64,000 bases of DNA from Persicaria tinctoria (taxonomy: Eukaryota; Streptophyta; Magnoliopsida; Caryophyllales; Polygonaceae), in NCBI GenBank assembly GCA_037127255.1, contig JBANSL010000020.1:49451098-49515097 (forward strand), written 5' to 3'. Shown piece after piece: positions 36,060 through 48,135 of the stretch (position 1 is the stretch's first letter; every line of letters starts with the position of its first letter). Position numbers and translations under genes: made by a program. The notes beneath the pieces were generated by a model. The model saw nothing but the letters and a program-made list of their open reading frames with translations. It was not told the DNA's origin and did not search any database.

Positions 36060-36430
36060 ATATTGTTATTTTAGTTAATTTTAGTATATTTTAATATTTC
36101 ATATGTATCTTGTTAGGATTTAAGTTTATACTTTTAGATTTGAGTTTATATATCTTGTTATAGGTTTTGACTCATTTGAGTATTAAAGTAATACAAGCCT
36201 AAGAGGCGCATCTTACGCTGAAAATCAAACTCACTCTAAAACACAAAAGCCATAAGTTTTCAACTTGTTCGTGAGACATGAACCCTAAGGAATGTGAGAT
36301 TCGTTCAAAAGTTGATTCTCGAGATCCATCAAGTGTTTTTTAGATTCAAGCAATTGAGGGATTGAATTCGACTACCATTCAATCAATCGGGCCATCCATC
36401 CTCCGTGAGATTCGCATCGCCATCAAATGG
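36060..36430 (+). mobile_element. Possible Copia-type LTR remnant
   Basis: TTGTTAGGATTTAAGTTTAT, ATTAAAGTAATACAAGCC and the AAATGGTATAATTG at the right edge resemble the 3' part of a Copia LTR followed by a worn Met-tRNA primer site. Neither a left boundary nor a target duplication was found. Confidence 0.3.
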
Positions 36431-36662
36431 TATAATTGTTTGACGAAGCTGAATTTTCATTGTCTTAGAGCTTTTTCAACTACATCAATCTTTAATTTAT
36501 AAACACCATAACACTAAAAAAATAGTATATTGTTGGAGTCTTGGAGATGGTTAATCCACTTATACAAGGATGAACAAATCCATGTGGTTTATAGAGAGCC
36601 TCTATACAAGCCATGACGCATAAAACGCAACATTAAACAAACAAAGCACACAAGCTCCTTTC

Positions 36663-37341
36663 TCAGTAGGTGAAATGGACAACAATCCTCACCTGCTGAC
36701 CCGGTGGCACCAATGGCCGAAGCTCGGCAAACCCACAAGCATTCTGAAACTTGCCTGTACCACCAGTGACTGACAGCTGAGACATGGTGGTTCCAATGTT
36801 GTAGACCCCAAAGAAGTTGATGCTGTCGCCATATTCGCCACCCTCAAGCATGGCAGTGAACGCCATCAGCTGAGCTTGCCACATACACACCCTGAGCCCT
36901 CCCAAGGTTCTGCGTGCCCAATACAGGTGAACTTGTGAGCACATCGTCGATGACTGTGATGGTGCCGAACCCCAGGCCTAGGCCATCCGGTGCTAGCTGC
37001 CCCAGCTGGTTGTTGACAACAGTCCTTGCATTGGTTGTTCCAGCAAAGGCACTGCCTGCTAGCCCTGTTCCAAGCGGGACACCGTTGATCCCATTCTTTA
37101 GAATCTGAAAGCCCAGGGGCCTTGCAAAGGGCACCTGACCACTGTAGATGTTCCCGAGCAGGCCAGTGATCGGCCTTGCTGTTGGGCTGCTCCCTCCGAG
37201 TATGTCATGCATGTAGAACTCAATGACAGGTGCTGCAGCTGCTGCTCCTGGGGCCAGACCATCAGCATTCATGCTACTTGTTGCGTGCATTACAGCTACA
37301 AGGAACACAATGAGCCGAGAAAATGGGATTTGTTTGCACAT
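36663..37341 (-). pseudogene. Dirigent-family protein with an internal frameshift
   Basis: On the minus strand from ATG 37341: a signal peptide (hydrophobic about residues 8-20), a short A/G-rich linker, then the dirigent domain (E-F-Y-M-H-D-I-L-G-G, G-F-G-T-I-T-V-I-D-D, G-R-A-Q-G-V-Y-V-A-S-S). At about residue 157 the frame shifts and ends at 36844. The rest of the domain (M-A-F-T-A-M-L-E-G-G-E-Y-G-D-S, G-G-T-G-K-F) continues in another frame from about 36870 to 36663. The family normally has a few residues between the S-S-x-D-G and M-A-F-T-A parts, so a small deletion fits. Dirigent proteins act in the cell wall, guiding phenoxy-radical coupling for lignans or Casparian-strip lignin. A sequencing error is an alternative to a pseudogene. 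No intron is needed. Confidence 0.75.
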
Positions 37342-39130
37342 CTTCGGACTTTTCCTCGCTTCCTAAGGTGTTTTGTTTCTGTGGTTGATTGTTTTGGATG
37401 AACTTGGGAGTTGGATACAAGAGTTGTAAGTACAGATGGCTTGTATAGGAAGAGGAGAAAGGCGATATTGTGGAGTTGTTTTGTGGTTGATTAGTTGAGT
37501 TCTCAACTGTTCATTCTCCAAGGACTCAAAACTCAACTAATCCATTACAATATTACATCCATGGCTCCTGTTTCATTTTCTGTGATTTTTAAAATTTTGA
37601 TTATGTTAATGTTACAATGAAACAACAAGATCGATTTTACAGAGACAACTCTGCAGAAAGGCCTGAATGAATCTCATGTAAAACTTAGAGAACAAGGACT
37701 TAAGTTGGTCTCTATAGCTGGTAGAAACCGGGAAGTCTAAGTTGAGTACCGATATTTCATCATTTACTGCTTCTTAACCATAGAATTAGCCCTTTAAAGT
37801 TTAAAGGGCTTTAACAATGGCAGGTGGGGTTCAAAACTGAAAATTTTAACAGTTCAGCTAGCAACCATAGCAAGCACCAAAAGCATATCTCACGTGCAGA
37901 AGCACTTCCATAGACTCTGAAATGGCAAATGATCAACACAGAGCAACCAGCAAGCACAACCACAGGCACCTTCATGATGCAAAAGCACCCTCATTACCTC
38001 ACTCACAAAGGCTTAGATGATGACAGGTGAGGGAAAATCAGGCGACTTCTCAGTGTGGAAAAAAACAGACTTTAATCGGAAAGATGTTCAATAACATCAC
38101 TGGTGGATCCTGTTCTACAAGTTAAGAACAACAATGATCAGCAGTTACAGCAGCTTATGAAAGCTGGCCTGTATCTTGGTTGAAAAGAACTGCTTTGTGT
38201 ACACCGAATTCACAAATATACACAAAAATCATTGAACAAGATTCTATGATATGCTATGTATCTTTATTCAAAAGATGCACTAACAAGTAAATACTCGTTA
38301 TCAAAATTTACAGATCATGTGTTGATTTGTATGATAACAATCTCAAAACCTTTATGTAAACCACCCTCTCACGTGCAAGAATGCAGAAATCAAGTACAAG
38401 TTGCATCTTCAAATGCACCCAAACAAGATTTTGCATCATGGCCTGACATACAAGTAAAATAGCACCGCCAGAAAAATCGATTGAGCCAAGAGCACAGACA
38501 TGTCATGGCTGAAAGCGAATTAATTTCGTAACTTGGTTACAAATCCCTTAGATTCAAAGTGACATCCATCAATTGCATAATTTCCAAGGAAAGCTCTACA
38601 CAGCAATCAAAGAAAAGATAAAATGAAAGAACATGAGGGGCTGATCATCCCTGCATTGACATACTTATAACACTTCTTACATTGAAATTTTAAAAAATAC
38701 AAATAATGGGAATGCCCCTTGATACAACTTCTTCTACATCTCCTGCCACATGCCCACATGTAGCAATATTTCACAGAAAGACATCTAGTCAGCCTCTGTA
38801 GCTTTCACAATAAGTAAAATCCCCAATGAACCCTAATCAACCAAAAAGAAATTAGTCCTCAGGCTCACCTAGCCCCCACAAATCATCAGTGGAGATACCA
38901 ATCCAGAAACATCAGTAAACACAACGAAACAAAAGAGCTGTACAAATTCCATAGCATCTATTATGTCATAAAGACAAGCGTGGAATTAGCTATTAGCCTG
39001 TACTACCATCTCCCAATTTCAAACAATCTTGACCTCCTAGTTTTCGCTATACCATCGAATTCCAGTCGAAATCAGCATCATAAACGAAACAAGTAGAGAA
39101 AAGTCGCCAGTTTTGCTTACTCGGAGTCAG
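37342..39130. other. Intergenic region between the dirigent and NDR1/HIN1-like genes
   Basis: 37342-37560 would hold the dirigent promoter (minus strand). 38600-39130 probably includes the 3' untranslated region of the neighbouring minus-strand gene. No other gene or repeat was recognised. Confidence 0.4.
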
Positions 39131-39871
39131 TCAGAGATGCACATAGCATTCCCGGGGGTTGCCAAGCATCACACCTGTTGCAGCGTCCGACATCCCCATC
39201 GGCGTATGTAAGCAGAAAACCCAAAGCATCCCCCGCCTGGTGCTCCACCACCCGGGGGTCTTGAAATGAGTGACGGCACTAATCACGAAATCGAATCTCA
39301 AACTGTTGCCGTTCCTGTCCGAATTGAGCTCGGTTATCACATTTTGGTCGGCATACGCCCCGGAGGCGATCATATTCGCGGCCAGATTCGAGGCCGCCTT
39401 GGTGCCCTGATCGAACGGCGGGAGCCGATTCTGAGCCAAAAGCTCGGACTTGTAGTAGACGGAGCCCTCCATCAGGTTGTAGTAGACGTGCATTTTGGTG
39501 TTAGGGTTGTAGGCGTTGAAATTGGCGGTCCAATTGCCAGAGATCTGGGAGGTGGACGTGTTGAGGCGGGAAACGGAAAACGCGGTGAGGTGGAATTGGG
39601 GAACCCTAGGGCGGAAGACGATCCAGAAGATGAAGAGGACGATGAGGAAGACGAGGAAGAGGTTGATGATTAAGGAGCACAAGCAGCTGGCGAGGGAGCG
39701 GCTCGGGGGAGGGTGGTGGGCCTGGTGGTACTGGTTGGGCGGGGGGGCGTTGTTGTAGTAGTAGGGGTTGGGCTGGCCGGGCGGCGGGGGGCCGTAGGGG
39801 TAGGGGTAGGGAGGGGCGCCGGGCTGAGGCGGTGGATAGCCGCCGGGGTTGTTCTGGGGGCTGGCGGCCAT
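39131..39871 (-). CDS. NDR1/HIN1-like (LEA_2 domain) membrane protein
   Basis: A single intact frame of 246 codons without introns. Residues 1-57 are rich in P, Y and G, a cytoplasmic tail. Residues about 63-87 form one membrane helix (C-L-C-S-L-I-I-N-L-F-L-V-F-L-I-V-L-F). The rest is a LEA_2/NHL domain with the typical Y-N-P-N-T-K-M-H-V-Y-Y and a C-terminal P-R-E-C-Y-V-H-L. Plant NHL proteins sit at the plasma membrane and take part in defence and stress responses; the family is known, this protein's job is inferred. The first ATG is used; the proline-rich tail starts directly after it. It is the best-supported complete gene in the window. Confidence 0.88.
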   Translation of the reverse strand: MAASPQNNPGGYPPPQPGAPPYPYPYGPPPPGQPNPYYYNNAPPPNQYHQAHHPPPSRSLASCLCSLIINLFLVFLIVLFIFWIVFRPRVPQFHLTAFSVSRLNTSTSQISGNWTANFNAYNPNTKMHVYYNLMEGSVYYKSELLAQNRLPPFDQGTKAASNLAANMIASGAYADQNVITELNSDRNGNSLRFDFVISAVTHFKTPGWWSTRRGMLWVFCLHTPMGMSDAATGVMLGNPRECYVHL

Positions 39872-40224
39872 CGCGGATCGATCGCCGGAGGGATTAGGGT
39901 TTGGAGGTGGTTACGGGGGAGGGAATTGGGGATTTTGGAGGGAGGAGGGCATTGGGAGAGTGGCGGGAGTGGTGATGGGGGAGAGGAAATCAAATCTTTT
40001 TCTTTTTCCTTTTTTTTATTGGTTGGATTTTATTATTTTTTGCCAAAAAAAAAGAAAAAGGTTTTAGATTTAGATTTTGCTATCCAATGTCGGGTGAGGG
40101 ATGAGTGTTAAAATGGAGATTTTATCCATCTCTCCTATATTTATGCCTATGCTAAATTTTGATTTTTCACTATATTTTAGGAGATTCTAAAGGTTGATTT
40201 AAAAGCATTTCTAAAAGTTTTGAA

Positions 40225-41436
40225 GGCCGATTTGCATAAATACACCAAATTGGTGTTCGATTTGCAAAAGTATACCCGTTTTCTGAGGATAGCAAAAATA
40301 GGATAGGTGTGTCATTTGTACTAAAAAAAAGGGTCATTTGTGCTAAAAAATAATGAATTAAAAGAAAAGTAAAAAATATATAAAATAATGAAATATATAT
40401 TAAACTAATATTTTAATATTTTTTATCAGAAATTTAAAAATAAGTAAACTAGCCGGATGAAAATTGATGTCCTAGTAAGAGAATTAATAGTGACAGGAAT
40501 AAAATTTGTTATTGACAGGATATAGGTTCTTTATGACAAAGCTAATAATTAATAATGACATGATGAAGTCTATAATAGGGAAGATAATAAAGACACGATT
40601 TTATCCATATCATAACAGAAATTAAAGGTATGTCCAAGATGACAAGTTATTTGTTCACATCGACAGGAGTAATGTTTATAGTGACAAGGCTGTAGGTTTA
40701 CTTTGACAGGATTGAAGCTATAATTGGGGAGAGAATCGCTGAAGATACGGTAAATCATATCTTCAGGATTATTAACCATATTTATAAAAGGATTGTCAAA
40801 ATATATCTTGAAACCATAATATTATCACATTGACAGGATGAATATTGTCATTGACAATCCAAATATGAATATTGACAGGATATGATAAAAAAATCGGCGG
40901 GAGATCGAGTAAAGAGATAGGGCTAAGGTCGGAGGGTTGGTCGGGCTGCTCCTGGGGTCAAGCACGGGTTAAGACAGTAGAGGCCGACGATGGAGCCGGA
41001 GCCAGAGAATGATTGCGTCGGAGAGTGAGCGATGCGACGAAGGGTGAGGACAACGACGGAGCCGGAGAATTAGTGATGGCTAAGGTCAGAGCGCCTGAGA
41101 CTTAGGGTTGGTCAGGCGGCTCTTGTGTGTTCGGGTTAGGGATTGAGATTGGGTCGGTCGGGGGCTAACTGTTAGGGATTGGGATTGGAATTATTTTTTA
41201 TTTTTTTAATTCCAGATTTTTTTATTTAATTATTTAATATAATTTAAAAATATAAGAAAAATTATAAATACCAAAAATATTTAACTTTTTTTTTTCCTGA
41301 ATTTTTGGGGTGGTGGGTAGTTTTGATAATTAAATAAAGTATTTTTGCAAATTTTCATATATTGATGCAATTGTTTTCAAACCTAGGTATTTTTGCAAAC
41401 CAAATATCAAAGTGGGGTATTTACTAGTAATTCCCC
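40225..41436. mobile_element. MULE (1.2 kb), 9-bp TSD AGTTTTGAA
   Basis: The left end GGCCGATTTGCATAAATACA and the right end, inverted GGGGAATTACTAGTAAATAC, are related terminal repeats. AGTTTTGAA flanks it at 40216-40224 and 41437-41445. The middle (40905-41180) is GC-rich (GGAGCCGGAGCCAGAG type) and may be a captured gene 5' region, without a recognisable product. It lies head-to-head with the related element at 41497. Confidence 0.85.
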
Positions 41437-41496
41437 AGTTTTGAATTCTCTAAATTATTTGAAAATATATTTGGAATTATTGAGACATAAAAACAT

Positions 41497-44400
41497 GGGG
41501 AATTAGTAGTAAATACCCTACTTTCATAATCATGTTGCAAAAATACTTGCTTTTGAAAATAATTGCACTCATGTATAAAACTTTGCAAAAATACCCTATT
41601 CAATTAGCAAAGTTGCCCAACACCCAAAAAATCAGAAAATAAAAAAATAAAATATATTTGGTATTTATCTTTTTTCTTTTATATTAAAATATTATTAAAT
41701 AATAAAAATAAATTAAAAGAATTAAAATTGTAAAAGCACTACAATTCCTAACCCACCCCCAATCCGCAACACTCGAACCTCCGAGCGGTTTTAGCCCGCC
41801 CTCACTCTCCGCCGGTTCCGGCTCGTCGCCCTCACACTCCAGGGCCATCAGCCCATCACCCTCGTCATCTGGCGATGTGTCGATTCATTGGCCTCGTATT
41901 GCCCTATCAAAAGAGGAACCCTATAACAGCATCCCACCGCCGCCACCGTCCATTGGAGAAAACGCCCAAATCAGCCCGGATCCTCACCTGAATCAAAGAC
42001 CCAAGGCCACCATGAAGCTGAAAGAACATACCGTTTCAAGGATATTACATGTGATGAAAGAAGGGGTCAGATTCGAAACATCGAATCAAGAAGTCAAGCC
42101 ATCTTCATAATCGATTTCACAGCCTGCTCTCAGATCTGACGGTTTTGCAAAGGGGACAAGGGAACTTCTGCCTTCCTTGTTGTTGTTGCTACCAGCTCTC
42201 AGTCCAAGCCGCGCGAATTTCAGATTTGGAAAAAAAAGATCAGGCATGGGAGGGCAGAAACAAAATCTATTTGGCCAACTAATCCTACAGAAGTCCGGAA
42301 AATCGAGGAAGAAAGAAGATTAGATGAAAGGAAAAGGAGCCGAGAAAAGAGGGAGCAAGTCTTCCGTCTCCCTTTGTGCGCAAGTGATTTGGAGATGCAA
42401 ATCGAGCTGGATGAGGAAGATGCTAAAAGCAAAAGAAACGAGAAATTGAGAAGAGATGTGCTTTGGAGAAGATTGAGCTGGTGGCGAGTTGCTCTTGTGT
42501 TCCAGGCGCATGTCTCTTCGGTAATTCCAGGTTTTCTTCTCCCTTTTTTTATTCTGATGAGTTGATAAAAACTCATCTGCTGAATTGGAATTATATTTAC
42601 ATCTCAATTATGACTATTGACAAGGATTTATACTCTTGCTCATTCTACCAATTATCCTCTGAACCTTTCAATAATCTCTCTCTGAATCGGATTAGCTTAA
42701 ATGAAACCTTGAACTCTAGAATTAATAATGGAGATATTGAATGTAGGCATAGACATGGAGAATTATTTCCTCTGGAAAATGTCTTTGAGTTCTTGAATGA
42801 TTGTTGTTTGCCTTTGATGACGAGGTATGAATTTGCGTCGGTCTATTTGAAGGAAATTGATCCTGGAAAATGGAACATATCTCTGAAATCCTTCCTTTTC
42901 TTCCGATGTCTGATTATATTGCTTCCTGATTTCTGATTTCTGCGGTTCTTCCTCTATGAACACATTTGCTGATCCTGGTGGCAGACTCTAAAAAAAAAAA
43001 AAGGAACCCAAAGCAGGACTCCTGCTCCAACAAATGGCATGGAAGATGTAAATGGTGGATGGTTTGATTACAGGTGACAATCTCGGCTAACTTCTAGGAC
43101 TATTACAAGAGGAGGGAAGGAGGCGAAAGCAAGTTCTTCGGGGGCAAAGGGTAAAAGGAAGAGGATTGTTGAGTCACATGACTCAAATGACATGGAAGAT
43201 GTGGGTACTAGTAGAAGCAAGTTGAAACCTAAAACATCTACTCCTCAAATAGAGGTGAAAGTTAGTACAACTCATCTTTAATATAGTTCAAATTATTTAT
43301 GTAAGCTATTTAGTTACTTTCTACGGAAGCTGATGCTGAATATTCATATATGGTGGCGTCTGCGTCTTCAGATGGGTCTATACGTGTCTGGGATGTTTGC
43401 TCTGCCGCCAAAGAGAGCTCAACACCTTTAGCTGAAGTTAACACAAAATCAAGGCTTACTTGCCTTGCTGGTTCTACTCTCAATCTCAAGTGTAAGTAAT
43501 CCTCTTCAGCATAAAACTAATCAGTTTTTTCGATGTTTGGTAGTTTTATGCTTACACTAAAGAACATTGATGGTTTTTTCACTAGCTTAAAATTTGTTTT
43601 TAATTTGATCTTTATTTCCATATACAGCTTCGAAAAGGCCCCAAGTGAAGAATGGTGTTTCAGAGGTAAAAAGAGCATGAAGCAGTGGCTAAATATTCAT
43701 AACTTCCAAGTTTAGTCCATGAACCTTGACTGCACAAGTTTGTTTCTATTGCACATTCATAGGGAACACAGATAAATTTGTTGTTGTAATCTAACTGAAG
43801 TGGGAGATGGAGTTTATGATTCGGTTAGAATCAATTCAGTTTTGGCCTTAGGGATGTGATGCCCCCTTTTGATGTATTGTCAGTTTTTTGTTATAGTGAA
43901 ATTCAGAAGTGATGTGTGTCCATTAGCTAAACTTTGTTTTGAACATCTTCAGCTTTGGAAGGTCTTAAAGTTGAGTTCTTGTTGATTCCATTCAAATTGC
44001 TTGAGTGGCACCCCTTTGCTTCATAGTCATTTTCATTTCTGTACAACATCTTTGAAGCTCATTACCATAACTTCTGCACGGCTGCACTATTGGTGAGGCA
44101 ACATATTAGGGTTAATAATCTAGTGGTTGTGATTCCCGCCGATTTTTTTATTATATCTTGTCAATATTCATATTTAGGATGTCAAGGACAATATTCAACA
44201 TGTCAATGTGATAATATTATGGTTTGAAGATATATATATTGACAATCCTTTTGTAAATATGGTTAATAATCCTGAAGATATGATTTACCGTATCTTAGTG
44301 GTTCTTTCCCGGTTTATAGCTTCAATACTGTCAAAGTAAACCTACAGCCTTGTCACTATGAACATTACTCCTGTCATTATGAACAAATAACTTTGTCATA

Positions 44401-44940
44401 TTGGACAGACCTTTAATTTCTAGTTATGATATGGATAAAATCGTATCTTTATTCTCTTCCTTGTTATAGACTTCATATCCTGTCATTATTAATTACGAGC
44501 TTTGTCATAAAGAACGTACATCCTGTCAAAAAGAAATTTTATTCCTGTCACTATTAATTCTCTTACTAAAGCAATAATTTTCATCCGGCTAGTTTTATTA
44601 TTTTTAAATTTTTGAGAAAAAAATATTTAAAACATTATTTTAATATATATTTCAATTTTTTTTATATTCAGCATTATTTTTTAGCACAAATGACTCATAA
44701 TTATTATTCAGCATTATTTTTTAGCACAAATGACTCATTAAAAACATTTCTTTTAACTCATAATTATTATTTTAATGATTTTTACATTTAAATTTAAAGG
44801 TAAAATCAATCATTATTTTTTAGCACAAATGACCTATTTTTTAGCACAAATGACTCACCTATCCTATTTTTGCTATTATCAGAAAACGGGTATACTTTTG
44901 CAAACTGAACATTGATTTGGTGTATTTCTGCAAATCGGCC
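41497..44940. mobile_element. Gene-carrying MULE (Pack-MULE-like), 9-bp TSD TAAAAACAT
   Basis: The ends GGGGAATTAGTAGTAAATAC and, inverted, GGCCGATTTGCAGAAATACA match the 40225-41436 element in opposite orientation. The long terminal parts 44125-44940 and 40225-40905 are complementary. TAAAAACAT is repeated at 41488-41496 and 44941-44949. The interior has several gene-like pieces: 41750-42110, a charged stretch at 42240-42480 (E-E-E-R-R-L-D-E-R-K-R-S-R-E-K-R), a basic stretch at 43095-43280 (G-A-K-G-K-R-K-R) and WD40 exons at 43323-43665. No transposase was seen. Confidence 0.85.
43323..43665 (+). pseudogene. Captured exons of a WD40 protein (PAK1IP1/MAK11-like)
   Basis: Exon 43323-43491 encodes a WD40 blade (V-A-S-A-S-S-D-G-S-I-R-V-W-D-V) followed by P-L-A-E-V-N-T-K-S-R-L-T-C-L-A-G. 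It ends at AAG-T|GTAAGT. The next exon starts after ACAG at 43628 with CT, restoring a serine codon, and reads S-K-R-P-Q-V-K-N-G-V-S-E before GTAAAA. The phase match shows that genomic DNA, introns included, was copied. The W-D blade followed by N-T-K-S-R-L-T-C-L is typical of the plant PAK1-interacting protein 1/MAK11 type involved in ribosome biogenesis. Only two exons remain. Confidence 0.6.
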
Positions 44941-45322
44941 TAAAAACATTGAATATAACATATATTTAATTGATAGTTTAGAGTTAAAATGAGGCATCAT
45001 TTCGTATAGAATAAAACCAATATATGGGTTAAAGTTATCTCTCTTACAACTATGTTAAATATCACTCAATTTTCCATTATCTTGGTGATGAGGTGATTCG
45101 ATTTGGTTAATGTGATGCAGAAGATGTTAAGGGTTTGTTTGGATAGATATCATTACAAGTTGTAATATACTCCGTATTGGTTATAAATATTAGCAAGATG
45201 ATAGAGTTCCGTTATATTTAAAAAAGTGAAGTAAAAAACTAGCTAGCTTCTCTCTCTCTCTCTCTATAAACCGATTTTGTATTAGTGACAAGCAACTCTA
45301 TACTTTCAAAAGGATTTAAATT

Positions 45323-46561
45323 GGGAAATTTTGTGTGGTGCCCATGAATTTTTACGAATTCCGCGTGATATACAAAGTTTTGAAAATTTTCGTGTGGTGC
45401 CCACGGCATTTTGTAAAAGTCCACATGGTACCCACGAGGTTTTTCAAAATTTTATGTGATAACAATAATGAGTTTTAATATTGAAAAATTGAGATTAAAA
45501 TTATATTATTGTACATTATAATTTTACAAAACACTCTATAAGATTGTGTATTGGTTTGAACTTTTTTAAAACTATTTTTTTATATAAATTTTCTTAGAGA
45601 ATAAACTAACCACTTTTTTTCTCAAAAATCTTGCGTCTTTAATTTTTATTTGCTCTCAATATTTTGTTTTTATTATTAGGAAATGAGGGAAAAAAAGAAC
45701 TATGGAGTATTACCCATTCACCGTTGAAAAAAATTAATACAAAATTTTAAAATTACAAGAAGATATAGACACTTTTCACCGTTAAACCAACTTTCATATG
45801 AAACAATTTTTCGATGAATTTTTTGACGTGGTAACCGGGGTTGAAGAATTTAATAACGTGGAGTGACATCATAAATTCCCAAAATTCAATTATTTTGTAA
45901 AAAAAATTAACCAATTTAATTTTATAATTTATTCATATTTTAGAGCTAATTATTTACTTATCAAATTTTATAAAAATTAAAATTGGGCATTTAAGAATGT
46001 GACGCCATACTATTTTCCTATTTTTAATACTCAATTAAAATGTGAAACTTTTAATTGTGTATAACAAATTATCTCATATGAAAATTGGTTTAATATGGAA
46101 AAGGGTACATGCATATCTTCTTGTAATCTTCAAATTTTCTATTAATATTGGTTAATTGTAAATGGATAATATTACTACATAGTTCTTATTATTTTTTCCT
46201 CATTTTCTTATAAATAAAATCTAAATATTAAGAACAAATAAAAATTAAATAAGTAAGATTTTTGAGAAAAAAATTGGCTAATTTGTAGGTAATAAAACGT
46301 ATATAAAAATTTATTTTTTAAAAAGATTCAAACTAATACACAATCTTGTTAAATATTTTCCAAATAATATACAATAATATAATTTTTAATCTCAATTTTT
46401 CAATATTAAAACCCATTATTGCTATCACATAAACTTTTGAAAAACCTTGTGGGCACCATGTGGACTTTTACAAAACTTCATGGGCACCACGCGGAATTTT
46501 TCAGAACTTTGTATACCACGCGGAATTTGTAAAGGTTCATGGGCACCACGCGGAATTTCCC
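45323..46561. mobile_element. MULE-type element, 9-bp TSD ATTTAAATT
   Basis: The ends GGGAAATTTTGTGTGGTGCC and inverted GGGAAATTCCGCGTGGTGCC are followed by long matching arms (about 230 bp, words GTGGTGCCCATGAA and TTTGTAAAAGTCCACATGGT). ATTTAAATT flanks it at 45314-45322 and 46562-46570. The interior is AT-rich without genes. Confidence 0.85.
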
Positions 46562-46574
46562 ATTTAAATTTTAC

Positions 46575-48125
46575 GAAATTTTCGCCTGGTACCCTTGGGG
46601 TAAGGTTAAATTCGTGGGGTGTACAAAACTTTTGCATAATTCGCCAAATGCCCCTGAGGTTTATGTTGTTTTCGCCTCGTGCCCCTCAATTGAGTTTTTT
46701 AGAAAAACGTTAACCCACCGTTAAATAATACTCGTAGTTAATTCTTCAAGGGCCATTCACGTCGGAGAGAGGCAAGGAGCTAGGGGAGGGGGCAACTAGA
46801 CGACTCAACGTCGATGGAGGGAGAGGATGCTGATGCCGACAACTCCAACGGCTCGATCTTGAGGCAAGCCTCTCTTTTCAATTTCAACTTTGGGGATATA
46901 GAATTTTAAGGTTTAGAGTTTTTTCAATTTGTGATTTTTTTGAGATTATCGTTTTAAGATCTTCGAATTGGGGTTTGTTGGTTGGTTTTATGGATCAATT
47001 ATATGTTAAATTGTGACATCTAATTGAGTTCAATCCCATCTCAAATTCTAGTTTTGCTGTTTTATGGTTTTGGGATCTAGGGCTTTACTTGTTTTTGAAT
47101 TTAGTATACGTTGTTTTGGTCGATTGAGGGTTTACTAATGAAAGAAATCTATCCCATCTATTCGATTTTGTGTTCAATTTGTTGTTGTATGACATTTTAC
47201 CCCTATAATGCAAGTATAACAACAACTTATCTTTACCGAAGTGGACCTTCACTCTCCTATAATGCAGCACGGGCAACAAATTTAATGAGTACAAGCAAAC
47301 AATAAACAATTTCACAACCAATTCCCAAAACTCAGTAATATATAAAATCAATTAATCCCAAAACAAAGCCTAAACAAATAACTGAATTCAATTCTAGATG
47401 GAATCACACCCAAACACAGCAGAACAACTAATTTCAAATCTCCTACACACAATCTACCAACAAATTATCCCCAATTCAGTAAATTAGCATCCTAGATTGG
47501 AAGATGGAGGTCACATACTTGCACTTACCCGATGGAAATCTAAGTTAGAAGACTCTGATTCGGATATCAGTTGGCAATTGTGAGAGAATTGAACGAGCAA
47601 TGGCAGGAGCAAGCAACGATTCCCAGGGAAATTTCCAGGAGCGGTGGTGGTGCGACCGGAGGAGACAGGTTTGGCGTGGCATCTACTGCAGTCGTTGGCT
47701 TCGCTAGCGTTGGAGATGAGGCAGGCGGAGAAGTAGTTGGCAGAGGGAGTGGAGGTCTGGTGGTGGGGCAGCGCTGGTGAGAGCCAGTGGTGAAGAAACG
47801 AGGGAGGAGGAGCCTGTGATCTAGAGAGAGGTGAGGCCGGCGACCTCTGAGCAGGAGTCGCTGGCAAGTGGGTGGACGCCTGGACGGACAGAAGAGAAGG
47901 GAGAGGGGAGGCAAGGCGATGGAGATCTGAGAGGAGGGTTCTTCGGTTCTTCCGTTTTTTTTTTTTTTAATAATTTACTTTTTTTCAAACGGTTCCGTTA
48001 GGTAAATGACCTAGGGGCACCAGGCGAAACATTTCCAAACTTCAGGGGTATTTGGCGAATTATACCAAACTATTGTATACCATGCGAAAAAGCCCTTATC
48101 TCAGGGGTATTTGACGAAATTACCG
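46575..48125. mobile_element. MULE-type element, 10-bp TSD TAAATTTTAC
   Basis: The ends contain TTCGCCTGGTACCC and CATAATTCGCCAAATGCCCC, and their inverted counterparts near 48010-48125. TAAATTTTAC lies at 46565-46574 and 48126-48135, overlapping the duplication of the previous element. A GC-rich part at 47560-47940 gives open frames on both strands (for example minus 47511-47867, rich in S, P and H) with no recognised domain; it may be a captured gene fragment. Confidence 0.8.
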
Positions 48126-48135
48126 TAAATTTTAC

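Noticed and set aside
39266..40111. Plus-strand and minus-strand frames overlapping the NHL gene
   Set aside because: Shadows of the intact minus-strand gene caused by its proline-rich, GC-rich start.
47511..47914. Minus-strand frames of 115-118 codons
   Set aside because: They sit in the GC-rich centre of a MULE; S/P/H-rich with no domain. Kept only as possible captured DNA.
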